DNA of 64,000 nucleotides from Wolfiporia cocos (GCA_029448655.1 JACCLO010000027.1:62001-126000), one strand, 5' to 3'. Shown: positions 45,183 to 55,600, numbered from the stretch's first letter. The notes: a model not told the origin generated them from the letters alone. Translations and numbers: made by a program.

Positions 45183-46082
45183 ATGCCCCGCGTTACCCGT
45201 CGCACCCGTGGCTCCTCCACTGCCCCCTACGTTAAGCCGGCAAAGCGGTCCCTTCTCAGCCGCATCGACACCGCCGACATTCCTCGGGCAGAGGACGTCA
45301 CCTACACGCTTCCTGTAAAGGAAGACTACACCGGGAAGCTCCATCTTTGGGAGATTCCCGTCCACATGCCAAAGCACATCGCTGAGGCTGGGAAACCCGC
45401 TCCTCGACCTCCCAAGCCAGTTCCGCTCGCCAAGCGCATCTGGACAGAGGAAGAGAAGCTAGCCGCTTCCATTACCGCCATGGAGAACCTTATCGAACTC
45501 CGCGAACTCAACAAGCTCAAGCTCGCCCGCGATAAGCTGAATAAGCGAATCGCCGCCAAACAAGCCGCCAAGGAAGCCAAGCAAGCAGCTTCTTCACTGG
45601 CCCTCCGTCTCTCCAGCCCGGCGGCCGGACCTTCTGTTCCGGCCAACCACAAGATTCTCGACCCTTCCCTCATCTTCGGGAAGAAGAAGCCTCTCCAAGC
45701 ATGCAATCAAGTCATTCCCATGCTAGAAGGCACTCTCACCCGCCTCACTCCTCTCGCCAACCACCCCCCTAATTACCCAGGCTTCCATATGGAAAACGAC
45801 ATGCGTTTCCATACTATGGTAGTAGAATTAGAGGACTTAGTGGATAACGTAAAGGATAGAGCGAGACGGGGGAGGATCACCAATAGAGACTGGAGAATTA
45901 TGAAAAAGTATTGCAAACAGCTCGGCAATATTTCCTTTTTGGATTGGCGTACGGACTTAGCTCGTATCGTAGCAGAATGCGTAGCGCTACAAATTACTTT
46001 TGCCTTCGGTGTAACACCACCTGACAAGGTGGCAGGGCCCTCAACTACTTCGGTAGAAGAGGATATACTCGCGATTGTATAG
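45183..46082 (+). CDS. ORF0 of chromovirus-1, unknown function
   Basis: A 299-residue intact ORF ahead of gag. The ATG has A at -3. The N-terminus is basic (MPRVTRRTRGSS), then an Ala/Lys/Leu-rich helix at about residues 95-145 (RELNKLKLARDKLNKRI, predicted coiled coil). The C-terminal half reads NDMRFHTMVVELEDLVDNVK and IMKKYCKQLGNISFLDWRTD. I see no zinc, protease or nuclease motif. Base composition turns more AT-rich after about 45780. Fungal chromoviruses usually have only gag-pol, so this ORF is unusual; it may be an accessory or Gag-related structural protein. Its intactness in a young copy argues it is functional. Confidence 0.7.
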   Translation: MPRVTRRTRGSSTAPYVKPAKRSLLSRIDTADIPRAEDVTYTLPVKEDYTGKLHLWEIPVHMPKHIAEAGKPAPRPPKPVPLAKRIWTEEEKLAASITAMENLIELRELNKLKLARDKLNKRIAAKQAAKEAKQAASSLALRLSSPAAGPSVPANHKILDPSLIFGKKKPLQACNQVIPMLEGTLTRLTPLANHPPNYPGFHMENDMRFHTMVVELEDLVDNVKDRARRGRITNRDWRIMKKYCKQLGNISFLDWRTDLARIVAECVALQITFAFGVTPPDKVAGPSTTSVEEDILAIV

Positions 46083-46226
46083 TAGAAATACTATCATCTT
46101 TTAACTCTGAAATAGAGTGCGAGTGTGATCTATAACGAAAGTCGCAGCTTTCAAACCCAATCCCTTCTTAAGAATCTAAGACAATGAGTACCCGGAAACT
46201 AACATTCGTCACAAACAGATTCACAA

Positions 46227-48218
46227 ATGTCTTCCACCTCCTCCGTTAGCACCCCCCTCGCCCCCCGCAAGATGCGCCTCCGCTCAGAAGGCCCGGTGAC
46301 CCCGGAAGCTGGTCCCTCGGGAACCCAGCAGCTGGTGACACTAGAACACCTCAGCGAGGAAGAGGAAGAGGAAGAGGAAGAAGAAATACCGGAGTTCGCT
46401 CCCCCGCAAAGGGAATCTCCGACCAACCCCATGGGAACACGCCCAGGCTCCCCCATTGCCGGATACCCACCGGCTCGTCGAACTCGCCCTATCGGGCCCG
46501 CCACCACCCTGGAAATGGAATTTTCGGGTCCGACACGACAAACCAATGTCGCTGTCGAGAACAACCTCAAAGCGTACCTCCCTGAGGAGGAACACCACAA
46601 GGTGGATGGGTCCATACATGGGCCAATCATCGATGCCGCCGTACAACGAAGTGCGGCCATAAGCCATGACACCACCGACACCCTAGGTCGAATGGTGCAC
46701 GCCCGCCTGGAGCGTATCCATGAACGAATCGATTCCCTGGCTGGGCAATCCAGGGCAATCGAACAGAAGGCCCAAGACGAGCTACACGAAGCGGTCAATT
46801 CGGTCCGGAACGAGGTATTGTCCACCATGGTGGACCTCGGCAAGGAACTCCGACAGGAGTACACCGCCAAGCTCTCCGAAATGGAGAAGCAGCTCCGAAA
46901 GGACTACCGGTCCCGGCTGGACGACCTCGAGGATGCGTTCGCAGAGCGCATGGAGAAGGTTGACGAGGAACTTCGGAGAATTCGCAAGAATCCCTCCGTT
47001 CCCAACCCTCCCGGCATCCGCACGCCCCCGGAAGACCCGGCACCGGCCCCCGGTCATGCTCAAGCCAGAGCAGCCGAGGCCGCTGCCGCCGCACAAGCTG
47101 CAGCCGCTGCTGCAGCAGCCGTCGCCCCGCAGATTCCAGGTCTGCCTCAAAACCTGAAAATCCCCCCTCCCCCCGAATTCTCTGGGTCATCTGGAAAGGT
47201 GACTGCGCAGGAATGGGTGGAGAAGATGGGCCTGTACTTCGGTACACTCAGGGTCTACGATGACCATGACCGTATCACCACGGCCCTCTTCCGCGTCACA
47301 GGGGACGCATACAAGTTTTTCTCGCCTCTCATCAAGAAGGCAGGAAACGGTGAACCTCTCGGCACCTGGGAGGACTTCACCAAATCCGTAATGGTGCAAT
47401 ATGGGAAGATGACGGATAAGGAGATCGCGAAGAAGGAAATTCGCGGCTACTACGGCACGAAGGGCAAGGAACTGGCAGAATCGAACTATTTCAATTACTG
47501 CAAACGGTTCCGCACCCTCGGCCGGCTCTCCGAAACCGCCAACGAGACTCTGGTGTGGGAATTCACCGAGACTCTCCCCGAAAAGGTTAAGGACACCTTA
47601 AACGTCCTCGGCAAGACTCCGTTCTTCAAGGCCCCGACCGACATCGAACCTCTGATCGACTTCGCTCTGGAAATGTACCAAACGTCATATCCAGACAAGA
47701 TCAAGGGCTCGATCTTCGAGAAGGTCGGCAAGAAGGACTCGGCCCCTGCCGAAAAGAAGGAGACGTCCTCCGCTTCTGCGAAGAAGTCGGAGAAAAAGAA
47801 GGACAAGGGAAAGGCGCCCGCCAAAGCCCCCGCCGACACCGCCAATGCCGTCTGCACCTATTGCAAGCAGACGGGACACTATTTCAACAAGTGTCCTAAG
47901 CTTGCCGCGGACAAGGCTGCGGGAACGTTCGTGCCTGCCGCTCAGCGGGCCGAACAACAAAGGGCGAAGGATGCAGCTGTCGCGTCTGGAAAGACCACGG
48001 CTGCTCCTTCGGGTAGTGGAAAGGGACAGGCTTCTGGCAAGAAGCCGTACTCGGCGCCCCCCGCGGATGGCAAGACGTATCGTGCCCGAACAATCTGGGA
48101 AGAAGTGACAGCTGACTCAAGCTCAGCAGGACCCTCGGCCCCCGCCACCACCGTCGCCAATGTCGGGACCATCTCGGTTCCCCTCGCCCCAACCACACGT
48201 CTCGAAGACGTTCTGTGA
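46227..48218 (+). CDS. gag: Gag capsid/nucleocapsid protein of chromovirus-1
   Basis: 663 residues. The N-terminus is disordered with an acidic Glu run (about residues 48-56). A long coiled coil follows (residues about 140-255, with ALA-rich AEAAAAAQAAAA at about 285). The retrotransposon Gag capsid domain covers about 315-500 (AQEWVEKMGLYFGTLRVYDD, FRVTGDAYKFF). The nucleocapsid zinc knuckle CTYCKQTGHYFNKC (C-x2-C-x4-H-x4-C) is at 543-556. The Ala/Lys-rich C-terminus overlaps pol by at least 59 bp in a different frame. Gag packages element RNA into virus-like particles. Confidence 0.9.
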   Translation: MSSTSSVSTPLAPRKMRLRSEGPVTPEAGPSGTQQLVTLEHLSEEEEEEEEEEIPEFAPPQRESPTNPMGTRPGSPIAGYPPARRTRPIGPATTLEMEFSGPTRQTNVAVENNLKAYLPEEEHHKVDGSIHGPIIDAAVQRSAAISHDTTDTLGRMVHARLERIHERIDSLAGQSRAIEQKAQDELHEAVNSVRNEVLSTMVDLGKELRQEYTAKLSEMEKQLRKDYRSRLDDLEDAFAERMEKVDEELRRIRKNPSVPNPPGIRTPPEDPAPAPGHAQARAAEAAAAAQAAAAAAAAVAPQIPGLPQNLKIPPPPEFSGSSGKVTAQEWVEKMGLYFGTLRVYDDHDRITTALFRVTGDAYKFFSPLIKKAGNGEPLGTWEDFTKSVMVQYGKMTDKEIAKKEIRGYYGTKGKELAESNYFNYCKRFRTLGRLSETANETLVWEFTETLPEKVKDTLNVLGKTPFFKAPTDIEPLIDFALEMYQTSYPDKIKGSIFEKVGKKDSAPAEKKETSSASAKKSEKKKDKGKAPAKAPADTANAVCTYCKQTGHYFNKCPKLAADKAAGTFVPAAQRAEQQRAKDAAVASGKTTAAPSGSGKGQASGKKPYSAPPADGKTYRARTIWEEVTADSSSAGPSAPATTVANVGTISVPLAPTTRLEDVL

Positions 48219-51200
48219 AGAACACACCAGCCCCGCAGCGGCTGGGAGTGTACAGCGCCCCGAAGAAGCGCACCTCTACGAAGAGGCTTCACAGAGACCC
48301 CTTACCTTGTGGGAAGATAAGGCGGTCGTACGTCACCCGGTATCCCATCTCGGTATATTCGGTAACTCGGCAATGGACTTTGCCCGGAGGACAAGGACAC
48401 TAGCTACACGTGCCCCTCCTGTACAATACTTTTATCCTGACCCGCTCGCGCTGAAATTTTTCACTTTGTATAATGTACATGGAAACGATTCTCGAGACGA
48501 CAATAAATCGTTCTCTATCGAAGTGGAACTGTGGGTATATGGAAAGAAAGTAAACGCCATGGCATTAATCGACACCGGTGCATCAATAAGCGTCATAGAT
48601 AAGAAACTCGTACATGAGGAGAAATTAGTCACTCAGAAACTACCTGCACCTCTCGAGATTCGTAACGCCGACGGTACCTCTAATACTGCCGGTAATATCA
48701 ATATGGCAGTAAAAGCTTATATGGTGCACGAGGAACACAAGTCCACCGAATTCTTGTACGTAATGGACGTACAGAATGCGGATGTGATCCTCGGATATGA
48801 CTGGTTCCTGAAACACAACCCGGACTTCAATTGGCCGGAAGGAACCTTCACATATCGGTGTACGGAAAAATGCAAACATGGCAAACGGGTCTCGATTTCT
48901 GAGGAAGAAGACGAAATCGAACCTCGCAACATCTATCAGATTATCAACGACTTTCCAATAGATTTTCTCGGCTTAGAGGAGCCTGAGAACCCCTTTGTCG
49001 CTTGGGTGAACACCCTTGACGAAGGAACGGAACTCCTTATCGATGCCATTCAGTCGATAACGGAGAAGTCGGATGATGAATTCCTGACAGATGCGGATCT
49101 CCAGAAATGGAAATCCTTGGTTCCGGAGGAATACCAGGAGTTTGGTCCCACGGTATTTTCTCAACGCGCATCCGAAAGGATGCCCGAACGGAAACCATAC
49201 GACCACGCCATCGACTTCCCCGATGACGCGGTACTACCGCCCCCGAGTAAGGCATACAAGATGTCTCCTCAGGAAGCGAACTCACTAGATCAGTGGATTC
49301 AGGAAGAGTTACGGAAGGGCTACATCCGACACTCGAAATCCCCGATCGCGAGCCCGGTCTTCTTCGTCCCTAAAAAAGACGGCGGAGCCCGAATGGTAGT
49401 CGATTACCGAAAAGTAAACGACTTAACCATTAAAAACAGGTACCCTCTCCCACGCATAGACGAGCTTATCGATAAGCTTAGCCAGGCTTCGATATTTACG
49501 AAGCTCGACTTGCGTTGGGGTTACAACAACGTAAGAATCAAGGAGGGAGATGAATGGAAGACCGCATTCATTACGCCTAACGGCCTTTACGAAGCTGTAG
49601 TCATGTACTTCGGCTTTTGTAATGCACCCAGCACGTTCCAACACATGATGAACGATATTCTAGGTGACCTTATCAGAGAAGGAAAGGTCATTGTCTACCT
49701 AGACGACATCCTTGTGTTCGGAAACGACCTGTTGGAACACCGTCGTATTGTCAAGCAAGTATTACAAATCTTGCAAGACAACGACTTGTTCGCGAAGCCT
49801 GAAAAGTGCTTCTTCGAACAGAGCAGTATTGAATACCTGGGAATGATCATTTCCAAAGGAAAAGTCGAAATGGACCCTAAGAAGGTAGCCGGTGTCATGG
49901 ACTGGCCTACACCTGCCAAGGTGAAGGACGTCCAAGCCTTTGTTGGCTTCGCCAACTACTACCGTCGGTTCATTAAAGATTTCTCCAAAGTGGTTAAGCC
50001 GTTAACCGAACTGTCCAAGAAAAACACGCAATGGAACTGGGGACCCGAACAAGCGGAAGCCTTCCAAACTCTCAAGGAAGCTTTCACATCGGCTCCAATA
50101 CTCCGGATCCCAGATCAGGAGTCCCCGTTCCGCGTGGAAGCGGATTCTTCCGATTACGCAACTGGTGCAGTGCTATCGCAATACTCTTCGGAGGATAAGC
50201 TCTGGCACCCGGTAGCCTTTTACTCGAAATCTCTATCAGCACCCGAAAGGAACTATGAGATTTACGATAAGGAGTTGCTCGCAATCATCCGCGCTCTAGA
50301 GGAATGGAGACATTACCTCGAAGGACATCCACACAAGTTTGAAGTATGGTCGGATCATCTCAATCTGACATATTTCAAATCGGCACAACGGCTAACCCGG
50401 AGACAGGCACGTTGGAGTCTTTACCTGACAAGGTTCAACTTCACCATGTGCCACAAACCCGGTAAAACAATGCTTACGGCTGACCCTCTGTCACGGAGGC
50501 CAGACCATGAAGAGGGGGTGGAACTCGACAATCGCGATCAAATTTTGCTGAAACCGGAATACTTTACGGTCAGGGCGCTAGAAGCGTCACAGCAGGAGAT
50601 ACAATCAGGCGACGAGGACCTTCTCCGACAAATCCGACAAGCCCTCATGGACGATCAAATTACCAAGGATTACCAGGAACTACTGAAAAGTGGTCCCAAG
50701 GAATTCGGTAAAGATCTCCAGGAATGGAACATGGAGGCCGGATTACTCCTCAGACGAGGAAAAGTGTACGTTCCAAAAGAGCCTAAAGAATTGCGCACGA
50801 AGATTCTGGAGTTACATCATGACCATGTGACTGCCGGACACTTCGGACGATGGAAGACCTATGAACTTCTATCACGTAATTACTGGTGGCCTGGAATGAC
50901 CACGATGGTGAAGCAATACGTGGAAGGTTGTGACACATGCCAGCGCATGAAGAACCGCAACCAGACCCCGTATGGACCCCTGCAACCGCTCCCAGTACCG
51001 GAAGCACCATGGGACACAATCACCATCGACTTCATTGTCCACTTACCGCCTAGTGGCGAACGTAAACAATTCACTGCCATTATGGTAGTAGTGGACCGAT
51101 TGACCAAGCGCGCACACTTCATTCCCATTTCGGACAATATCTCGGCAAAGGAATTAGCGAACCTCCTGTACCTTCGGATTTATCCGAACCACGGGCTCCC

Positions 51201-52695
51201 GAAACAAATCATTTCGGACAGAGGACCGCAATTCTCTTCTGAGCTATTCAAGGGATGGTGCGAGCAATTGGGAATTCAGAGGTCGATGACAACAGCCTAT
51301 CACCCGCAAGCGGACGGCCAAACGGAGAGAATTAACCAAATTCTAGAACAATACCTACGATGCTACATCGACGTTATCCAAAAAGATAACTGGGTATTCT
51401 ATCTCCCCACGGCAGAGTTCGCGTACAATAACGCGGCTAGTGAGACGACCAAGAATAGTCCATTCTTCGTCGAACTAGGAAGGCATCCCAATGCAGGACC
51501 TACGGATTTGAAGCCGACGCAATATTCGGATTTAAATCAATTTGCTTACGCCAGATGGTCAGCACAAGAACAAGCTAAGGCAGCTATGAAACTGGCTGCT
51601 GAACGCTGGTCTTGGTATTATGATCAACACAAGCGCTCGGTACCGTTTAAAGTCGGCGACAAAGTACTCGTTGACGCCCGTAGCTGGCAAGACTCCGAAA
51701 GAAGTCTTAGCCCACGCTATTTGGGACCATTTAAGATAATCGAACAATTGTCTCCGGTCACCTTTAGGGTACACATGGACGAGCAATACAGGGCTTACCA
51801 CCCAGTATTCCACGCTTCCAAGTTGGTCATGTACAAGGACCCGGTGCATCAGAAAAAACCAGAGCCTCAACCAGAAATGGTCGACGGCGAGGAGTTATGG
51901 GAAGTCGAGAAGATCTTAGATCATCGTCTCCGCGCAGGAAGAGTTGAATACAGAATCCGTTGGAAGGGATTCGGTATCAATGACGACTCCTGGGTACGCG
52001 AAGCGGATCTCGACTCGGCATACGACATTTTGCAGGAATACAAGGCTTCACACCCTATTCCAATGCAGGATGTCCCCCTCAGGCGATCAGCTAGAAGGAA
52101 AGAAGCAGTTCATGTCTTCGACCCTGACAGCGACGACTGGGAAGCCGACGAATGCACGTGGCCAGACGACTGGCCGCAGTATCGCGAAGAATTTGCGAAG
52201 GATCCTAAGCAACGCATGGTTAGACACCCCGACGGGGGATGGATGTCAGCGGACATTAACCAAAACGCGGATTTGAAAATAGTAGTCGGTGAAGGCGGCC
52301 GAATGCCGGAAAAAGGAACCAAGGACTCGGTTGGGTTTGACCTGTACACTGCAACAGGCGACGTTCTGCCAGCTCACGGGCAGACAGAATACAACACCAA
52401 ACTGAAAATCCAGGTACCTTTCGGCACTTACGGACGTATTGCCCCCCGCTCTAGTCTCGCACGCAAAGGCATAGACGTAATGGGTGGCGTTATCGACCAC
52501 GATTATCAAGGCGAAGTAATCATCATTCTCCGGAATCACTCCGACATATCTATCGATATTCGGGCCGGCGATAAGATTGCCCAGCTAATCTGCGAAGTTG
52601 CAAAGGACCCGCATATTACGCTACACGGAAAATCTTACTTTGAAAAGATTAAATCCGAGCGCGGTACTGGTGGATTCGGCTCCACAGGAAAGTAA
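48160..52695 (+). CDS. pol: Pol polyprotein: PR, RT, RNase H, integrase, chromodomain, dUTPase
   Basis: 1511 residues, counted from an ATG at 48160 that may not be the true start, since the frame opens further upstream. Aspartic protease has DTG at 138-140. Reverse transcriptase includes FVPKKDGG and YLDD at 513-516; RNase H follows. The integrase zinc finger starts at HHDHVTAGH (886 onward) and the catalytic triad is D957, D1020, E1056 with the exact D-35-E spacing. The chromodomain is about 1246-1295 (EKILDHRLRAGRVEYRIRWKG). A trimeric-type dUTPase ends the protein: GFDLYTA (about 1392), PRSSLA, VIDHDYQGE with the catalytic Asp, DKIAQLI, and RGTGGFGSTG at the end. The frame is +1 relative to gag, so expression needs +1 frameshifting or separate initiation. 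All catalytic residues I could check are present. Confidence 0.95.
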   Translation: MSGPSRFPSPQPHVSKTFCEEHTSPAAAGSVQRPEEAHLYEEASQRPLTLWEDKAVVRHPVSHLGIFGNSAMDFARRTRTLATRAPPVQYFYPDPLALKFFTLYNVHGNDSRDDNKSFSIEVELWVYGKKVNAMALIDTGASISVIDKKLVHEEKLVTQKLPAPLEIRNADGTSNTAGNINMAVKAYMVHEEHKSTEFLYVMDVQNADVILGYDWFLKHNPDFNWPEGTFTYRCTEKCKHGKRVSISEEEDEIEPRNIYQIINDFPIDFLGLEEPENPFVAWVNTLDEGTELLIDAIQSITEKSDDEFLTDADLQKWKSLVPEEYQEFGPTVFSQRASERMPERKPYDHAIDFPDDAVLPPPSKAYKMSPQEANSLDQWIQEELRKGYIRHSKSPIASPVFFVPKKDGGARMVVDYRKVNDLTIKNRYPLPRIDELIDKLSQASIFTKLDLRWGYNNVRIKEGDEWKTAFITPNGLYEAVVMYFGFCNAPSTFQHMMNDILGDLIREGKVIVYLDDILVFGNDLLEHRRIVKQVLQILQDNDLFAKPEKCFFEQSSIEYLGMIISKGKVEMDPKKVAGVMDWPTPAKVKDVQAFVGFANYYRRFIKDFSKVVKPLTELSKKNTQWNWGPEQAEAFQTLKEAFTSAPILRIPDQESPFRVEADSSDYATGAVLSQYSSEDKLWHPVAFYSKSLSAPERNYEIYDKELLAIIRALEEWRHYLEGHPHKFEVWSDHLNLTYFKSAQRLTRRQARWSLYLTRFNFTMCHKPGKTMLTADPLSRRPDHEEGVELDNRDQILLKPEYFTVRALEASQQEIQSGDEDLLRQIRQALMDDQITKDYQELLKSGPKEFGKDLQEWNMEAGLLLRRGKVYVPKEPKELRTKILELHHDHVTAGHFGRWKTYELLSRNYWWPGMTTMVKQYVEGCDTCQRMKNRNQTPYGPLQPLPVPEAPWDTITIDFIVHLPPSGERKQFTAIMVVVDRLTKRAHFIPISDNISAKELANLLYLRIYPNHGLPKQIISDRGPQFSSELFKGWCEQLGIQRSMTTAYHPQADGQTERINQILEQYLRCYIDVIQKDNWVFYLPTAEFAYNNAASETTKNSPFFVELGRHPNAGPTDLKPTQYSDLNQFAYARWSAQEQAKAAMKLAAERWSWYYDQHKRSVPFKVGDKVLVDARSWQDSERSLSPRYLGPFKIIEQLSPVTFRVHMDEQYRAYHPVFHASKLVMYKDPVHQKKPEPQPEMVDGEELWEVEKILDHRLRAGRVEYRIRWKGFGINDDSWVREADLDSAYDILQEYKASHPIPMQDVPLRRSARRKEAVHVFDPDSDDWEADECTWPDDWPQYREEFAKDPKQRMVRHPDGGWMSADINQNADLKIVVGEGGRMPEKGTKDSVGFDLYTATGDVLPAHGQTEYNTKLKIQVPFGTYGRIAPRSSLARKGIDVMGGVIDHDYQGEVIIILRNHSDISIDIRAGDKIAQLICEVAKDPHITLHGKSYFEKIKSERGTGGFGSTGK

Positions 52696-52721
52696 TCGTT
52701 CCATTAGGGACAATGAAACCT

Positions 52722-52734
52722 GAAGAGGGGGTAA
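52722..52734 (+). other. Polypurine tract of chromovirus-1
   Basis: GAAGAGGGGGTAA directly precedes the 3' LTR. The minus-strand gypsy elements at 61713 and 63953 have the same G-run plus TAA arrangement. Confidence 0.85.
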
Positions 52735-53455
52735 TGTCACAGATTTGGGACATGCCACTATTTTTCCCGTATTTTTACCTATTTATCTGGTATTTCTACG
52801 ACCTTGTAGACGTTTACGCTGCTAAGCGCCCGTCTACACGTACACGCAACCAAGCAACACGTACACGAAACCAAACAACACGTACACAACGCGGTATACG
52901 TCCACCTGTCATAACAACACGTACATAATACGCCCGTACGCGTCAATGACTCAGCGGACTAACCTCCGGTGTCACGCGCCTTACTCATATCCCGCTACCG
53001 GGCTATGTCAGTACAATTGGATAAGCGGCCCGCTCGTTATCACATGCCAATGCCCTTACGATTACTCATATCCCGATACCGGTATATAAGAATCACATGC
53101 ATGGCTTACTAACGTAGCTACAGCCACTTCCACAACATGGACCTACGGTCCAAACAAACGATCTTACTGGTGCGGCCATTACCGGCGCACATGGTCTATT
53201 GTAGTTTACGACTTAACCATATTAGTTATGTCTGCGCACAGACCACCTTCATGTTTGGCTCCCTTACCGGTAAACCAAACAAAGCATGTATATAAGTAGG
53301 GCTATCACTGCGGATAAGCCTTAGATTTGTTCTCTGCATTCGCACAGTCACATATCATCTCTGCTTGCGCCCACTAGTCTCCTCACCAACCTTCTGCAAC
53401 TCCTTCAAGTCGCCTACAAGGTTATAGTGTGAGTCCCACAGTCTAGTCTGTGTCA
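52735..53455 (+). repeat. 3' LTR of chromovirus-1
   Basis: 721 bp, read as identical to the 5' LTR. Confidence 0.95.
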
Positions 53456-54372
53456 GTCATGTGCTACTGTATAGTGCATGCCCGATAAGGAGTGTGGGCT
53501 TGGTTGCCATAAGGGCGACCAAGTGGAACGTCTACTCTACAAAGGCCGTGACCCGCCGGTAATGGCCGAGCCAATGGTAAAAGAGAGAGCGTGTGGTCTC
53601 ATCGTTAGATGGACTTGTGAAGACGGGCGCAGCCCGGGTATAAGGGATGCCGGTTGCCGGATACCGTGAGGTATAATGGCGATTGGCCGGTCATCGTGTG
53701 CTGACCAAGGCGAGACGCCGAGGTCGTAATGCTATTGGGCCAGCAGGCACCGTAGCATGTGATATGTCCGGACCGGATGGTTACCGGAACATATGGTGGT
53801 CTTAGCCGTGAGGCGAGGACCGGTGTTTGGGCAACGCCGTGATGGCAGAAGCCCGGGACTTGGAGAACGCCGAGTCCGTGGGATGGCCGAGAAGGCCGAG
53901 CCTATAGCGATATTGCCTTGGTGCTAATATAGTGCTATTTGGCCGTGTTGCCATTATTATGCGAAGGCGTGGCGCGCCTGAGGTGCCATTGTGATCAAAG
54001 ATCTTATGGCGGTGGGAAGCCGGGAAGGCCGACCCAATAGTACAAGGCCGCGAGGCACTGTTTGTACTTGTGGACATTATTATGCGAGCGTGCCGCGCTC
54101 GGCCTATCATTATGATCTAGGATCTATGACGTGGCTGGTCTTGCTCTGTCGGGCGAGACCTGTATGACGTAGCTGTAGTGTTGCTATTGGACCGGAAGGT
54201 GCCGTAGCGTTATGTAAGCTAGTCATGTGGTGATAAACCCAGTTAAGAGCTTGTCGTGGTGGCAATGGGAGTTAACCCGTAGATAACTTGTAGGTAGACG
54301 TATAAATCCCAGGTAAATTGCTATAATCGTAGGAAAAATGCTGTAAGCCCCAGATAAATCTGTGACACGCCA

Positions 54373-55600
54373 AATATAGCTCCAACATGTAATGTCATCA
54401 AAACACCCCTTGATAAAGCTGGTACATCACCGCCTTATCTATCGTGTACGTGCTTATGTAGACCACCTCGTACTTCTGTCCCACACTATGTGGCTCACAG
54501 TAAAACCCCGTGAAGTCCACTAGCTGACACACCCGGGAGACGTGCATGTAGCTCTTTGATTGGCTCAGCCTTTGAACCTTCCACTCATCCGCAGTCAGCA
54601 ACGCAAATCTTAGGATCCACTCATTGCTTATGTCAGCCATTGTACCACTTGGCCCTTCTTGCACACCTTGATTCCCATGTTGATCCAGTAGTGTGATGTG
54701 TCCATCTGCCTGCTGTTGAATGCGCTCAGCATGTCCACCAACTGCAGCCTCTGCTGCGCACAGTCCCTGATCGCATGCTATGTTGTATTCTTCGACTTTC
54801 AAATCTCGTGCACAAAAAACCCTTACTGGAATTGTCGGATGCAGTCCATGCATTGAATAAGGTGTCCTTTGAACATCTCTAGCAGATGCCAGTTGATGTC
54901 CAAGCTTGACAGATGCAGCTTGCCCTCCGTGTACTGGCAGCGCATCAATGCCACCTTGTACGTCGATGGCCAGTGCGCAATTATCTCTGGCGCTGTTGCA
55001 ATCACCGCTGGCCTTAGACATATGCTGTAGAACGGCTTCAAGTCTTCTTGTGTTACTGTCAGTTGCTTGCGTGGATCGTACATTCCTGGAAAGAAAAGCC
55101 ACATCTGCTGTCAGTTTCTCATCTTGCAGAACAGCATGTTTGAAATCTTGTGAAGTGGCATCTGTTCGTCCATGTTCTAATCACTGACAAAATGTCTGTT
55201 AGCTCACAAATTTCTACAGACATCAATGGTGGCCGATCCACCCCAACATGCACAGGCACAGACAGGTGCACCGTTTTTGTCAGTGTGTCTCTGAAGTTCA
55301 GTACTGGAAAGATGGCCAGTGCAATGCAAAATGGCAAGTCCCGCAATATTATGGTTAGTGAATCATAGTTTCTGAACACCTTGATCTTATGACAGTGCTA
55401 AACCGTGTTCGTTTCTATTTACGAATTCATCATCATCTGAATCCCGTTTTTCTTTTTTTTTGTTTTGCCCAGCCAATACAAAGTTGATGAATGCCTTAAT
55501 GTCTGGGTTCTCTTTGGCCAAAAGGTTCTTTGTCCTTTTGACAAATGAAGGAAGTGACATTGTGTGGCATGGCAGGTTCTTGTCAGGAAAAGGTTGCATG
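54373..55600 (-). pseudogene. Unrecognised gene, 5' half, continuing at 43222
   Basis: Minus-strand coding-like stretches: MSLPSFVKRTKNLLAKENPD (55560 on), FCIALAIFPVLNFRDTLTKT and HVGVDRPPLMSVEICELTDI (55330-55205), then MYDPRKQLTVTQEDLKPFYS and MRCQYTEGKLHLSSLDINWH (55085-54880), and TADEWKVQRLSQSKSYMHVS to YISTYTIDKAVMYQLYQGV (54600-54415). Frames change several times, partly at possible introns; a 1-nt shift at about 54412 seems a true lesion. Without the LTR and one CGCCA the reading continues LHVGAIFG|EDE into the left half. No family is known to me. Confidence 0.5.

Larger units (their letters stand above)
43417..53455 (+). mobile_element. Complete Ty3/gypsy chromovirus with dUTPase (chromovirus-1)
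   Basis: 10,039 bp with 721-bp LTRs at both ends that show no difference on reading, and TSD GTCAT at 43412-43416 and 53456-53460. Order: LTR, self-complementary PBS, about 1 kb leader, ORF0, gag, pol (PR-RT-RH-IN-chromodomain-dUTPase), PPT, LTR. All three ORFs are intact. CpG-rich composition and identical LTRs point to a very recent insertion that may still be active. Confidence 0.95.
43228..54367 (-). mobile_element. Solo LTR E copy 2, TSD CGCCA, carrying the intact chromovirus
   Basis: LTR E pieces 43228-43416 and 53461-54367 (about 1.1 kb together) start TGACACAGATGG and end AAATCTGTGACA. CGCCA stands at 43223-43227 and 54368-54372. The right piece has an internal repeat of about 125 bp ('cattattatgcga...cgcgc...tatgacg'). 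Its insertion split the minus-strand gene; the chromovirus later inserted into it. Confidence 0.9.
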
